Source: Bog-950 sp964615305 (GTDB taxonomy: Bacteria; Bacteroidota; Bacteroidia; Chitinophagales; LD1). Taken from it: a DNA stretch of 64,000 nucleotides. Within the stretch, counting starts at the first letter, position 1. The number at the start of each line of letters is the position of its first letter. Made by a program: the position numbers and the translations under genes. The notes under the pieces were generated by a model that saw only the letters and a list, made by a program, of their open reading frames with translations, was not told where the DNA came from and ran no database searches. Below, piece after piece: positions 27,101-35,185 of this stretch. The stretch spans positions 233,060 to 297,059 of the forward strand of contig CAZTNA010000003.1 of the NCBI GenBank assembly GCA_964615305.1. The letters are read 5' to 3'.

Positions 27101-27158
27101 TGTAACTGACATCAAAGACAAAACACAACGTGTTACAAAACGATTTGTAGTACAATAG
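24123..27158 (+). CDS. Secreted S15-family (CocE/X-Pro dipeptidyl-peptidase-type) hydrolase with T9SS sorting domain
   Basis: The 1011-residue protein has a signal peptide (KKLYVFVSLVFLLNVSVNA, then QQHVP). The catalytic domain (about 35-480) has MPDGVKLYTDVYLP, TIFTRTPYDKG and MFQDMRGRYSSEG. The predicted triad is Ser230 in GMFGASALGNTQ, Asp415 in VTGWWDIFTEG and His449 in IGPWAHQT. A C-terminal beta-sandwich typical of S15/CocE follows (about 600-900: CDWNVRICDVWPDGRVYFVQE, KGHKIRVLINSTNY). The last ~75 residues are a type A T9SS sorting domain (TVFPNPTIDKIQILA, TDLTGRIIAN, KGVYFATVTD). The family cleaves X-Pro dipeptides or esters such as cephalosporin esters; the substrate is not predictable. 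A terminator follows. Confidence 0.92.
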   Translation: MKKLYVFVSLVFLLNVSVNAQQHVPNGTLDDIKEFCTKYTVPFVMPDGVKLYTDVYLPRLRDSLRVSMGDIDIFGTTIHTDTVTFIPYGTQIIAYDSIGVGANRVANPDPYQLPTIFTRTPYDKGEFDEVGAILAILGYNYMFQDMRGRYSSEGVYFPMYSDSWNKNAYHPFGHVLDYLPTTDPKHSNKHEDGYNSLRVLDTLTKAGFYDGLPHTNDRINNGFVGMFGASALGNTQLQLGLAHRITDSIPVLKCLMPIVATTQHYLSTGYNNGTFRDRIVTGWLKGQIFSGTEDDLIPGDNDRQNNIHTSFDYDLPKTITLNGVTRSFGQNKFEAANLAIDHFTAMRYLDGNGVLGTAGFYPNSTGRPDMDGSAAPVNEFGESVDPVTQQALPNLTHSRYENLDVPVFHVTGWWDIFTEGQIHTQNYTLDALSSINKTKQKMIIGPWAHQTTASRASGDRIYPANAIEITKIDLSDFNINNVPINDVLHSDLITWFRYNLNYDSSNFLGEPKFIIRKSNNWQRFGDGGVLGIFYIQVPSQDFVVPYVDMVNFLAGHGGLPGLKVKLKTDVIPEFEITQDVPQVGQVLPAFGGEPLQGIPYKNFAAEANVRFYVPGPDSISDAVQGFSDNYKMGNYWINCDRFPPTEHMQWRKMFLHNDGSFNDNAPTTDEGYKMYVSDPDDPILTVGGNNMIVRSPDGTRNSQSQMELTDPTNAPFTMDREGVIQFNSEVIQDSVTIVGLPVCTLYAKSNPGGVSSGPTDCDWNVRICDVWPDGRVYFVQEAIVNARARDFARSLVDQMGTPGAETYGDGREDPADVDIPYSNINIGDVYEYVFKMQPIAYTFAKGHKIRVLINSTNYTRYQANPQVPLNDGEFFRRKPGDGQFYMYNGQAMFPRVAVQRVHFSPDHPSSINMPIFNTGYTYNALVKIPDAPKLDITVFPNPTIDKIQILANMPGEHDVVITDLTGRIIANTKFDDNIIFNTEKFGKGVYFATVTDIKDKTQRVTKRFVVQ

Positions 27159-27180
27159 GCAATAGCGAATCAAAAACAGA

Positions 27181-27213
27181 AAAATGCCTTCCATTTTCGG
27201 AGGGCATTTTTTG
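27181..27213 (+). terminator. Rho-independent terminator after the S15 gene
   Basis: AAAATGCCTTCC (27181-27192) pairs with GGAGGGCATTTT (27199-27210) with a single G-T wobble around a 6-base loop, followed by more T residues. It lies 22 bp after the stop codon. Confidence 0.85.
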
Positions 27214-27341
27214 TTCTTACAACACATCGTTGGCAAAAACCAACGGCAAACAAAGTACATAATAAACACATGTCCGGCTGCCACAGGTTGGTGGGTAGTA
27301 AATGCGGTTAACTAAAGCAGGTCGGAGCACGCAAGCAACAC

Positions 27342-28139
27342 TCAACTTCGTTGCCTCACCGCTTCAAACAAAAGTACAGCCGCGCTTACACTTACATTCA
27401 GCGAGTCAATTTTACCCAACATTGGAATTTTGATGTGTTCGTTTGCAGCCTTCATCCACATCGCGCTCAGGCCTGTAGCTTCGGTGCCCACCACTATGGC
27501 AGTGGCTTGTTTGAAGTTGTGTTGGTAATAATAATTGGTGGCAGAGAGTTCAGCTGCGTAGGTGGTGATGTTGCTTTGCCTTAAATACGAAATGGCATCG
27601 GCTGCTTCACAAACTGCCACTTGATTAGTGAAAACGGTTCCTATACTACTTCGAATTACATTAGGGTTGTACAAATCAGTTTTGCCGTCACAGATGATTA
27701 CAGCATCTACCCCTGCGGCATCAGCAGTGCGGAGCATAGCTCCGAGGTTACCCGGTTTTTCTACTGCCTCTATTACCAAAACCAGAGGGCTGTTTTTTAG
27801 TAGTAGGTTATCGAGCGTGTGTTGTTGGGGTTTTGCTATGGCAATAACACCTTCTGTTGTTTCTCGATATGCCAGTGATTGATAAACCGATTCTGAAATC
27901 TCGAAACTTTTGATTGTTGATTTTTGATTGCTGATTTCGCCCAAAGAGTACTCTCCATCTCTCTTTAATACATTCTCGCATACAAACAGAACTTCTATTT
28001 CATATCCTGCACGAAAAGCTAAAACAGTTTCGCGCAAGCCTTCTATAATAAACCGGCTTTGCTTTCTGCGCTCACTTGCCTTTTCAAGATGTTTCAGATT
28101 TTTTATCTGTGTGTTCTGCGGACTAGTAATTTTCAGCAT
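27342..28139 (-). CDS. TrmH/SpoU-family RNA 2'-O-methyltransferase
   Basis: The 265-residue protein has the L30-like RNA-binding N-domain (NTQIKNLKHLEKASERRKQSRFIIEGLRE) followed by the knotted SPOUT domain. The three SpoU motifs are present: EAVEKPGNLGAMLRTADAAG (motif 1), IVVGTEATGLS (motif 2) and IPMLGKIDSLNVSVSAAVLL (motif 3). The family methylates ribose 2'-OH in rRNA or tRNA using S-adenosylmethionine; the target nucleotide cannot be deduced. The layout resembles RlmB/TsnR-like proteins. It is divergent from the CorA gene with a 58-bp gap. Confidence 0.92.
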   Translation of the reverse strand: MLKITSPQNTQIKNLKHLEKASERRKQSRFIIEGLRETVLAFRAGYEIEVLFVCENVLKRDGEYSLGEISNQKSTIKSFEISESVYQSLAYRETTEGVIAIAKPQQHTLDNLLLKNSPLVLVIEAVEKPGNLGAMLRTADAAGVDAVIICDGKTDLYNPNVIRSSIGTVFTNQVAVCEAADAISYLRQSNITTYAAELSATNYYYQHNFKQATAIVVGTEATGLSAMWMKAANEHIKIPMLGKIDSLNVSVSAAVLLFEAVRQRS

Positions 28140-28197
28140 GTGCGCTAATGTAGTGATGGTTTGCTTGTTTTCTTATTTTGCGGGCACTCAGTACATT

Positions 28198-29220
28198 ATG
28201 AAAATATCGCGCAAATCGGTTATTCACTTTTACTATTATAATAAAGATGAGTGTGTTTATGAAGAAAACGCATTGCCGAAGAGTATTGCACAGCGCGAAA
28301 ATAACAACCATGTAAAATGGTTGAATGTGTTAGGAATAGAAGACAAAGAAACACTTAGCCACATTGCAGAAACCTTTCGCTTGCACCCACTCGTGGTAGA
28401 AGACATATTGAACCCAAACCAACGCGCAAAGATTGAGGACTATGGCGATTCGCTTTATGTGGTGCTGCGAATGTTTTCTTTGGTCGAAAACGAAGTGTTA
28501 GACCAACAAGTAAGTTTAGTATTGCGCGATAACGTACTCATTACTTTCCGAGAAGCAGATTTTGGAGTGTTTAAGAAAAATGTTGGAGATAAAATTGAAA
28601 CCAACAACGGAACCCTCCGGAAAAAGGGAGAAGATTATCTTTTATACACTTTGCTTGATGTAATTATTGATCACTACTACTACGTTATTGAGCATGTAGA
28701 GGAACGAGTTGAAAAACTGGAACAAGAAATTTTTAAGAACCCGCACGATTCACAATTAGTTACGCTTCAGCACTTAAAAAGCGATGTGTTGTATATGCGA
28801 AAGCATATTGTTCCGGTGCGTGACCTTATCACCAATTTAATTCGATACGAAATCGAATATTTTGAAGATGACAATAAATATTACTTGCGCGATTTGCAGG
28901 ATCACATGACTCGTGACGTAGAAGAACTTGATTTTCTGCGCGATCAACTTTCTTCGCTAATGGATTTGTACTACTCGCTGCAAACCCACAAAATGAACAA
29001 CGTAATGAAAACTCTTACGAGTGTTTCGTTTGTATTGCTGCCGCTTACATTTGTTGCCAGTTTGTATGGTATGAATTTCGTAAACATACCACGTGCTGAT
29101 GACCCTTGGGGGTTTTGGGAGGTGGTAATTGGTATGGCTATATTCGCTCTCTTGCTTTCTTTATTCGCCATCAGACGCAAATGGATTTCTGCTCGAGATT
29201 TCAGGGGACAGAAAAATTAA
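28198..29220 (+). CDS. corA: CorA-family magnesium/cobalt transporter
   Basis: The 340-residue protein has a large acidic N-terminal cytoplasmic domain, a long stalk helix (YYYVIEHVEERVEKLEQEIFKN) and two C-terminal membrane helices. The first helix ends in the selectivity motif YGMNF (VASLYGMNFVNIP), diagnostic for CorA pentameric divalent-cation channels. I chose ATG 28198 because the upstream in-frame extension overlaps the methyltransferase gene and reads as unlikely protein; MKISRKSVIHFYYYNKDE is a normal CorA start. An MFS gene follows after 28 bp on the same strand. Confidence 0.94.
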   Translation: MKISRKSVIHFYYYNKDECVYEENALPKSIAQRENNNHVKWLNVLGIEDKETLSHIAETFRLHPLVVEDILNPNQRAKIEDYGDSLYVVLRMFSLVENEVLDQQVSLVLRDNVLITFREADFGVFKKNVGDKIETNNGTLRKKGEDYLLYTLLDVIIDHYYYVIEHVEERVEKLEQEIFKNPHDSQLVTLQHLKSDVLYMRKHIVPVRDLITNLIRYEIEYFEDDNKYYLRDLQDHMTRDVEELDFLRDQLSSLMDLYYSLQTHKMNNVMKTLTSVSFVLLPLTFVASLYGMNFVNIPRADDPWGFWEVVIGMAIFALLLSLFAIRRKWISARDFRGQKN

Positions 29221-29248
29221 GCTGCCCCTAAGGTCGTTACCTGCTTTT

Positions 29249-30580
29249 ATGCAACCACAAAAACTTCCTCTTTCAAAAATATTTGCGTACGGTTTAGGCA
29301 CGTTCGGATGGAGCATTTCTATCAATATCGTTTCTGTAATGCTCCTGTACTTGTATCTGCCGCCCAACAACTCAGGTATGGTAAACTTAGTGCCGCAGAT
29401 TGTTTTTTTTGGTGTCTTTAACATCATAGCCTTGGTAATGGCCAGCGGCCGATTGTTTGATGCTTTAATTGATCCATTTATAGCAGGATGGAGCGATAGA
29501 AGCCAGCATAAGCAAGGCCGTAGAATTCCGCTAATGGCACTGGCGGTTTTACCTATGACCGTATTTGCTGTGCTAATGTTTTATCCTCCGTATTATGTAG
29601 AAAATAGTAACAACTTAATTTGGCTGGCGTTCATTCAGCTCGGTTATTATTTCTTTTTCGGACTTTATGTAATACCTAATAACGCATTAATTTCAGAGCT
29701 GGGCCATTACCCAAAAGGCACCATGCACATGAGCACAGCTCAGTCAGTAGGGTTTATATTGGGTGTGGTGGTTTCGTCTTCGGCACCAGCAATTGCCAAT
29801 GTTATTCATGACATGCTTCCGCATGTTTCAGTGCTAAAATCGAATCAGTATTCCATTATTGCATTGAACATTATTGGTGCGCTTAGCATGTTAGCGCCTC
29901 CGCTTTTTATCAGCGAAAAAAAATATGCACGTCCGGGTATGGCCACAGAGTCAGTAACTCAATCTTTGAAAACTGCATTGGCGAATAAAAACTTTAGGGT
30001 GTTTGCATTTGCCGATGCGATATATTTTATGAGTATAGCTATTATAACAAGTGGGTTGTTGTTTTATGTAAAAGCCATGCTGTTGCTGCCCGAAGCCACC
30101 GGTACACTTTTAATGGGGCTAATGGTAGTTGTAACTTTGGCGTTCTACCCGGTAGTAAACTATTTAGAGAAAAAAATTAGCAAAAAGAAAATGATAGTAG
30201 TTTCATTTTTTGCTATGGTGCTTGTTTTTGTTTCAATTTTTGGGTTGGGAAAGTATCCGGTTTCGCCTATGCTACAGGCTGTGTTGCTGATGGTGGTATT
30301 TGGTGTGCCGGATAGTTTTTTGGGTATATTGCCCAATACTGTAGTGGCTGATATTGCAGAAGCAGATGCTAAAGCCACTGGGCAAAATAAAGAGGGAATG
30401 TATTTTGGAATGCGTGCACTCTTTCAAAAATTTGGCCAAACACTGGGCATTATGGTGTTTGCCATGCTTACACTATACGGTAAAGACCCCGGTAACGATT
30501 TTGGGTTAAGACTCAGCGGAATTGTTGGTGCAGTACTCTGTTTTGTGGCGGGTTTGGTGTATTTGCGCTATCGCGAGTAA
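29249..30580 (+). CDS. MFS transporter of the GPH (MelB-like) type
   Basis: The start at ATG 29249 gives 443 residues with about 12 hydrophobic segments. The signature GRLFDALIDPFIAGWSDRSQHKQGRRIP is that of the glycoside-pentoside-hexuronide:cation symporter family (Asp-rich helix 2 plus the loop 2-3 SDR...GRR motif). A second conserved loop in the C-terminal half reads DIAEADAKATGQNKEGMYFGMRALFQKFGQT, also typical. The family usually co-transports sugars with Na or H ions, but no sugar-metabolism gene is adjacent. The longer frame back to 29129 overlaps corA and is not used. Confidence 0.88.
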   Translation: MQPQKLPLSKIFAYGLGTFGWSISINIVSVMLLYLYLPPNNSGMVNLVPQIVFFGVFNIIALVMASGRLFDALIDPFIAGWSDRSQHKQGRRIPLMALAVLPMTVFAVLMFYPPYYVENSNNLIWLAFIQLGYYFFFGLYVIPNNALISELGHYPKGTMHMSTAQSVGFILGVVVSSSAPAIANVIHDMLPHVSVLKSNQYSIIALNIIGALSMLAPPLFISEKKYARPGMATESVTQSLKTALANKNFRVFAFADAIYFMSIAIITSGLLFYVKAMLLLPEATGTLLMGLMVVVTLAFYPVVNYLEKKISKKKMIVVSFFAMVLVFVSIFGLGKYPVSPMLQAVLLMVVFGVPDSFLGILPNTVVADIAEADAKATGQNKEGMYFGMRALFQKFGQTLGIMVFAMLTLYGKDPGNDFGLRLSGIVGAVLCFVAGLVYLRYRE

Positions 30581-30612
30581 CTGTAATTGCTCCCACTTTT
30601 TATTTTCGCCCC

Positions 30613-31389
30613 ATGCACTTTGATCCACAGATATTTACTGAACCGGCCACATGGATTAGTTTGCTAACCCTGGCTTTTCTTGAAATTGTATTAGGGGTTG
30701 ACAACATCATATTCATCTCGCTGGTGGCAAACAAATTGCCCGCTCACGAACGCAAGCGTGCACGCAACATAGGCCTTTGGTTTGCGCTGGGCATAAGAGT
30801 AGTGTTGCTTATGTTTCTAACGTATATTATTGGTTTAACAGAACCTATTTTTGTATTGCCCGTAGAAAACATACTACAGCAACTTGGCTCCTCTGATCCC
30901 GCTAAGTCGGCAGCAGTGAGTGTGAAAGACTTAATTCTGATGGTTGGCGGTTTTTTTCTGCTGTACAAATCAACCTCTGAAATTCACGAAAAAATGGAGG
31001 GCAGAGAACATGAACACAACACCGGTGCAGCAAAAGCTGCTTTTTCAGCGGTAATACTTCAAATAGTAATGGTGGATATGGTGTTTTCGTTTGATTCTAT
31101 ATTAACGGCTATTGGCTTAACACACGAAGTAATGGTGATGATTTTGGCCGTAATAATATCTATGCTCATTATGATGCAGTTTAGCACGGCCATCAGTGCG
31201 CTGATAAATAAATATCCAACACTACAAATGCTTGCATTGTCGTTTTTAATACTTATCGGATTTACACTAATACTGGAAGGATTTGACATTCACATCAACA
31301 AAGCGTTTGTTTATGTGGCCGTGTTGTTTTCGTTAACGGTAGAGCTAATAAATATAAGAATGCGAAAAAAAACACATCCGCACCACTAA
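30613..31389 (+). CDS. TerC-family integral membrane protein
   Basis: The 258-residue protein has about seven transmembrane helices. The TerC signatures are visible: LEIVLGVDNIIFISLVANKLP in helix 1, ERKRARNIGLWFALGIRV, and VDMVFSFDSILTAIGLT with the paired acidic residues inside the membrane. TerC-family proteins have been linked to tellurite resistance and, in several bacteria, to manganese efflux for secreted metalloenzymes. It follows the MFS gene by 32 bp and may share a transcript with corA. The stop is 15 bp from that of the convergent permease gene. Confidence 0.92.
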   Translation: MHFDPQIFTEPATWISLLTLAFLEIVLGVDNIIFISLVANKLPAHERKRARNIGLWFALGIRVVLLMFLTYIIGLTEPIFVLPVENILQQLGSSDPAKSAAVSVKDLILMVGGFFLLYKSTSEIHEKMEGREHEHNTGAAKAAFSAVILQIVMVDMVFSFDSILTAIGLTHEVMVMILAVIISMLIMMQFSTAISALINKYPTLQMLALSFLILIGFTLILEGFDIHINKAFVYVAVLFSLTVELINIRMRKKTHPHH

Positions 31390-31404
31390 ACGCATTTACG
31401 GTTT

Positions 31405-32427
31405 TTACATCCGCTCAACAATAGCGTATTCGTTACGATATATTTTAAGCAGAAGCAGAAAATAAGATATAAGCAGGGGGCCAAATATAAGCCCTACAAA
31501 TCCGAAAAGGGGTAAGCCAATAACCACACCAAAAAATGTTACAAGCGGATGTATGTCGCCCAGTTGTTTTTGCACCACAAAACGGAAAACATTATCAATA
31601 TTAGTGATTACCACACCGCCATATAGGAGCAATGCCATACACTGCCAGGTGTTCCCACCAGCATAAAGAAAAACAGCTAACGGCACCCAAACTATGGTGG
31701 TGCCGGCTACCGGAATAACACTCATAATGCCTGTGATGGTTGCCCAAAACAAAGGCTCATCTACACCAAGAAAAAAATAACCCAATAAAGCCGTTATGGC
31801 TTGCAAAAGAGCTAACACAACTATGCCAATTGAATTTGAAACAGTTTGAGTTTTTAACTCGCTTAAAAGCAGAGCGTTGTTTTCTTTCTCAAAAGGCAAA
31901 TTGTTTCTCACGGTGTTTTCAAACCAATCACTTTCGGACAATAAGAAGTAAAGGATAAAGTAAAGCACAAACACATTGATTACAGCATTAACTGTAGCAT
32001 TAAGCAAATCAGGAATAATGCCTGCCGCCAGTGTTGTAAGCTTAAGGGTAGTTTCTTTTGTTAAGACGTCCACACCCAAAAAAGATTCAGCGCGTGCACC
32101 CCACTCATCAGCAATGCGAAGAATATCGGCATAATGAGTAATGATGTAACCTACCTTACCGGAAAGCATTAGCGATATTACACCTACAGGTAAAATCAGG
32201 ATTAAAAAAGAAAAAATCATCAGCACAATTATGACGGCAAGTTTTGGCCACTTCCTTTTGCCATCTACTGTAAAATAGCGAAGCGGTTTCCTCAACAGTA
32301 CATAAAAGACAACCGCACCCAAAAACGCACTTAAAAATCCTTTCAATAGCCAGAAAAGAAACCCACCTAACACAAATAAGGCTACAAGAAAAACTGATTG
32401 CTTTAGTTTGTCGCTATTCAAATGCAC
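31405..32427 (-). CDS. AI-2E family transporter
   Basis: The 340-residue membrane protein has around seven to eight hydrophobic helices in the AI-2 exporter superfamily (PerM/YdiK/TqsA-like) arrangement. The N-terminal pair of helices carries LLKGFLSAFLGAVVFYVLLRKPL. The C-terminal half includes LLGYFFLGVDEPLFWATITGIMSVIPVAGTTIVWVPLA and VVQKQLGDIHPLVTFFGVVIGLPLFGFVGLIFGPLL, both highly characteristic. Members have been implicated in AI-2 export or Na/H antiport, so the substrate is uncertain. It is transcribed alone and convergent to the TerC gene. Confidence 0.9.
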   Translation of the reverse strand: MHLNSDKLKQSVFLVALFVLGGFLFWLLKGFLSAFLGAVVFYVLLRKPLRYFTVDGKRKWPKLAVIIVLMIFSFLILILPVGVISLMLSGKVGYIITHYADILRIADEWGARAESFLGVDVLTKETTLKLTTLAAGIIPDLLNATVNAVINVFVLYFILYFLLSESDWFENTVRNNLPFEKENNALLLSELKTQTVSNSIGIVVLALLQAITALLGYFFLGVDEPLFWATITGIMSVIPVAGTTIVWVPLAVFLYAGGNTWQCMALLLYGGVVITNIDNVFRFVVQKQLGDIHPLVTFFGVVIGLPLFGFVGLIFGPLLISYFLLLLKIYRNEYAIVERM

Positions 32428-32565
32428 ACAATAAAAATAAGGGGTTTGCTGTTATATAGGTAGTAATTTATTTCACGGTCAAAGATTTTAGATAGCCACC
32501 AGCAGTAAAAAACACACAACAGCAGAATATGTATAGCCAAATTCTACATCACCAACACTGCTGTT

Positions 32566-33171
32566 ATGAAACCGCCCGTATTTTTTATGCTATGCACCGC
32601 AGCGTTTTTGCTAAACAGTTGCGAAATTATTAACCATCAACTTTCTATTGCCTATGTACACAATTTACCATCGGCTCCGTACGATGTAGTAATAGTGCCG
32701 GGCACACCATACGACAGCAGCAAAGTTTCACCTCTTTACAAAGCGCGCTTGCTTTGGGCAATACAACTTTACGAAAAAGGTATAGCGCGAAATATTATTT
32801 TTTCTGGTGCCGCTGTTCACAACGGTTACATTGAAGCTCAAACCATGAAAATTATGGCCGACTCATTAGGGATACCGAACGAAAACACATTCGTTGAAAA
32901 CCGGGCGTTGCATTCAACGGAGAATATTGCCTATGGCATTGAACTGGCCGTACAACTTGGTTTTAGAAAAATAGCGGTAGCCACCGACCCGTTTCAGTCG
33001 GGCTATCTATCACGGAAACTTAAAAAAACAACATGGCCTGTTGCACTGCTGCCCTTTAACATTAACGACATGCCATTGTTTTACATATCGCCTGTGCCCA
33101 AAATAGATGCAACTTCGGCAAGAGTCGAAAAGTTTATACCGTTGGAAAAGCGAGAGGTAGCTTTGAAGTAG
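32566..33171 (+). CDS. DUF218 (YdcF/ElyC/SanA-type) envelope protein
   Basis: The 201-residue protein has a short N-terminal hydrophobic segment ending LLNSC, so it may be a lipoprotein (Cys19). The body is the DUF218 domain: YDVVIVPGTPYD (the usual VvlGG region), LYKARLLWAIQLYEKGIARNIIFSG, EAQTMKIMADSLGIP and ENRALHSTENIAYGIELA. The usual E..s.nT..Na motif is present as ENRALHSTENIAYG. The family is associated with cell-envelope integrity and vancomycin tolerance in enterobacteria; the biochemical activity is unclear. It stands alone, divergent from the permease gene. Confidence 0.87.
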   Translation: MKPPVFFMLCTAAFLLNSCEIINHQLSIAYVHNLPSAPYDVVIVPGTPYDSSKVSPLYKARLLWAIQLYEKGIARNIIFSGAAVHNGYIEAQTMKIMADSLGIPNENTFVENRALHSTENIAYGIELAVQLGFRKIAVATDPFQSGYLSRKLKKTTWPVALLPFNINDMPLFYISPVPKIDATSARVEKFIPLEKREVALK

Positions 33172-33270
33172 TACAATCCTCAAACGCGGCTGTTGCTATA
33201 AACGCAAAGCTATGTCTCAGGTTGGCCGTATTGTTTTTTTTTTACTTTCGGCTATCTGAAAAAAATAAGC

Positions 33271-33705
33271 ATGAAAAAAACAGTTTTACTCTTTGCGGTG
33301 CTGTTGGTTATAGCCGGCTGTAACAAAGAAAAAATCTATAAAGAAAATTTGAACGGAGTGTGGGAGGTTTATAAATACTTGCTTTATAATGTTGACAAAA
33401 CAGCCAGTTTTCAAAACAAAAACCCCAACTATACCATAACATTTACCGATGATGGTAAGTTTACAGAGTTTCTTACCAACCCAGATTCAGTTTATATAAA
33501 CGGCACCTATGCTTTTGCTGACAACGATGAAAAAATTGTATTGACACATACAGATAATTCCGGATTTTCGATTGATAGCTTGGGCGACACAACATTTATT
33601 CCTCAAACTATAGAAAGAGAATTTACCATCTTTAATTTAACCCGCACACATGTGCAGTTGCTTACAGATACTTCGCAACGATATATGAACAAGAAAGAAG
33701 ACTAA
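33271..33705 (+). CDS. Lipocalin-like lipoprotein, first of a tandem pair
   Basis: The 144-residue protein has the lipoprotein signal MKKTVLLFAVLLVIAGC (Cys at residue 17). The mature part has GVWEVYKYLLYNVDKTASFQ, then YTITFTDDGKFTEF, INGTYAFADNDEKIVLTHT and an REFTIFNLTRTHVQLLTD strand. The pattern matches the next gene and the protein at 14732-15121. It lies 25 bp upstream of its paralogue, probably in one operon. The function is unknown. Confidence 0.82.
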   Translation: MKKTVLLFAVLLVIAGCNKEKIYKENLNGVWEVYKYLLYNVDKTASFQNKNPNYTITFTDDGKFTEFLTNPDSVYINGTYAFADNDEKIVLTHTDNSGFSIDSLGDTTFIPQTIEREFTIFNLTRTHVQLLTDTSQRYMNKKED

Positions 33706-33730
33706 TTATATAAACCAATAAATTTTACTC

Positions 33731-34219
33731 GTGAAAAAAACAATTGTAATTGCCATTGGACTAATTGTGCTGTTGGCAGCATGTGATCGCAAGGCGTTTG
33801 TTAAAAAAATAGTAGGCACATGGAAGTTTGACCGATATATTAATGACGGACTTGAACAAACAGTTTTTTTTGATACAACATTCCGCGATTGGCAGCTAAC
33901 TATTTCAGATGCCAACCAAACATATACACGCAGTTGGAATCAGTTTGCATTTGCACCCGATTCGGTAATTTTGGTCGATACCCTAGGTTATGATACGCCC
34001 AACATGGTCTATATCATTAACTACGACACCCTTCGCTTTGTTGACACCACCAAAACTCCATACATGGAAACAGGTACTTGGGAGCTAATTAACAGCGAAG
34101 AAGATTTGCAATTGCGCAACGATTCTAGCAACGCTATTGAGATTCACAGAATACTTGAGTTAACTAAGAATAATCTTACGCTAAGAAAAGGAAACGAAGA
34201 ATTATACTTGGGCAAATAA
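33731..34219 (+). CDS. Lipocalin-like lipoprotein, second of a tandem pair
   Basis: The start is GTG at 33731, giving 162 residues with a lipoprotein signal (KKTIVIAIGLIVLLAAC, Cys at residue 18). The mature part begins DRKAFVKKIVGTWKFDRYINDGLEQTVFFD, then ETGTWELINSEEDLQLRNDSSNAIEIHRILELTKNNLTLRKG. This echoes the first gene and the 14732 protein (PWQLINNGNDLELTNQSNNSKRYFHIIEI), showing common descent. A terminator shared with the convergent TraB/GumN gene follows. Confidence 0.82.
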   Translation: MKKTIVIAIGLIVLLAACDRKAFVKKIVGTWKFDRYINDGLEQTVFFDTTFRDWQLTISDANQTYTRSWNQFAFAPDSVILVDTLGYDTPNMVYIINYDTLRFVDTTKTPYMETGTWELINSEEDLQLRNDSSNAIEIHRILELTKNNLTLRKGNEELYLGK

Positions 34220-34229
34220 GTTTTTCAAA

Positions 34230-34265
34230 GAGCAACGATAGTTTTTCGTTGCTCCTTTATTTTTT
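34230..34265 (+). terminator. Terminator between convergent genes
   Basis: GAGCAACGA (34230-34238) pairs perfectly with TCGTTGCTC (34246-34254) around a 7-base loop, followed by CTTTATTTTTT. On the minus strand the hairpin lies directly after the TraB/GumN stop, so it may serve both genes. Confidence 0.8.
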
Positions 34266-35123
34266 AATTGGTTCAACTGTAAAGCCCCGTTTGCGAAGCA
34301 AATCAATAACCCCAACCTCACCGGGTAAATGCAGCGCACCTACCGCAATAAAAGTTGGTTGTTCATTTACAAAAAGCGCTATGCGTTCTGCCATCCGAAT
34401 ATTGCGATCAATCACCAACGCTTTGTAAAATTTTGGTGGTATTTGCACATCGGTACTGTTAGCGGCTAAGCTGTCAAGGTTTTGGTCAAGGTAAAAATTT
34501 AACACATCGGTTCCTTCAGCAGTATCGCGCTGTATTAACTCAATTTCTTTCACAAGTAAATCTGCTTGTTCATTATAGTTGAGCACGTTTAATGCATCTA
34601 TTTGCTCGCTGACAGTTTCTATTCCAACAAGTTTTTTCTTTTTCTTTTTTGCTTGCTTGTAGAAATACATATCTAACACTTCACCTTTGCCTGGCGATTT
34701 GTCTTCTGCCAACTCCATGGTTGCGGCTTCGAAAAGTGTCATGGTAAATATAGGCGCTACATTGTCGAACATCTTAATGCCAATGCCCATTTTGTTTTTT
34801 ATAACTGAGTCAAGAAATGAATACGCCACTTCTGGAATCATTTTTTTTAAACTGTAATTACCCCCCATCACAAGCTTAGAAATCAAACTCATGTTCATAG
34901 CTTCCTTGGGGTCAAGTTCCATAGCGTATGCTTTGGAACTTGTAAGAAAAGGCATTGCATTATCGCTCAAACTAAACACACGACTATCGCTGGTGTGCAT
35001 AGTGCCATAAAGGTACGAAGGCTGTTGAAGTCCATTACCGGAAATTTTCCATAGAAGCGAATTGTACTGTGAGTTGGCGTTGTAACAAAATAATAAGCTA
35101 ACCGCAAAAAATATTTTCTTCAT
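34257..35123 (-). CDS. TraB/GumN family protein
   Basis: The 288-residue protein has a signal peptide (KKIFFAVSLLFCYNANS, then QYNSL). The family motifs are an N-terminal SYLYGTMHTSDSRVF (GTxH) and a C-terminal FIAVGALHLPGEVGVIDLLRKRGF (vGaLHLpG..gv...L...G). A central KKKKKKLVGIETVSEQIDAL segment is also characteristic. The fold is related to the erythromycin-esterase/Tiki-type proteases, and the two GxxH motifs probably bind a metal. In Bacteroidota these are secreted proteins of unknown substrate. It is divergent from the DUF3109 gene (62-bp gap). Confidence 0.9.
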   Translation of the reverse strand: MKKIFFAVSLLFCYNANSQYNSLLWKISGNGLQQPSYLYGTMHTSDSRVFSLSDNAMPFLTSSKAYAMELDPKEAMNMSLISKLVMGGNYSLKKMIPEVAYSFLDSVIKNKMGIGIKMFDNVAPIFTMTLFEAATMELAEDKSPGKGEVLDMYFYKQAKKKKKKLVGIETVSEQIDALNVLNYNEQADLLVKEIELIQRDTAEGTDVLNFYLDQNLDSLAANSTDVQIPPKFYKALVIDRNIRMAERIALFVNEQPTFIAVGALHLPGEVGVIDLLRKRGFTVEPIKK

Positions 35124-35185
35124 GCAGCGAATCTAATTGCTTTTAAGTTTGCTATTTATTATCAAAGAGTACCTTTCGCCCAGCT

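Noticed and set aside
27928..28197. Longer CorA start.
   Set aside because: The extension overlaps the divergent methyltransferase gene on the other strand and does not resemble CorA; ATG 28198 matches the family start.
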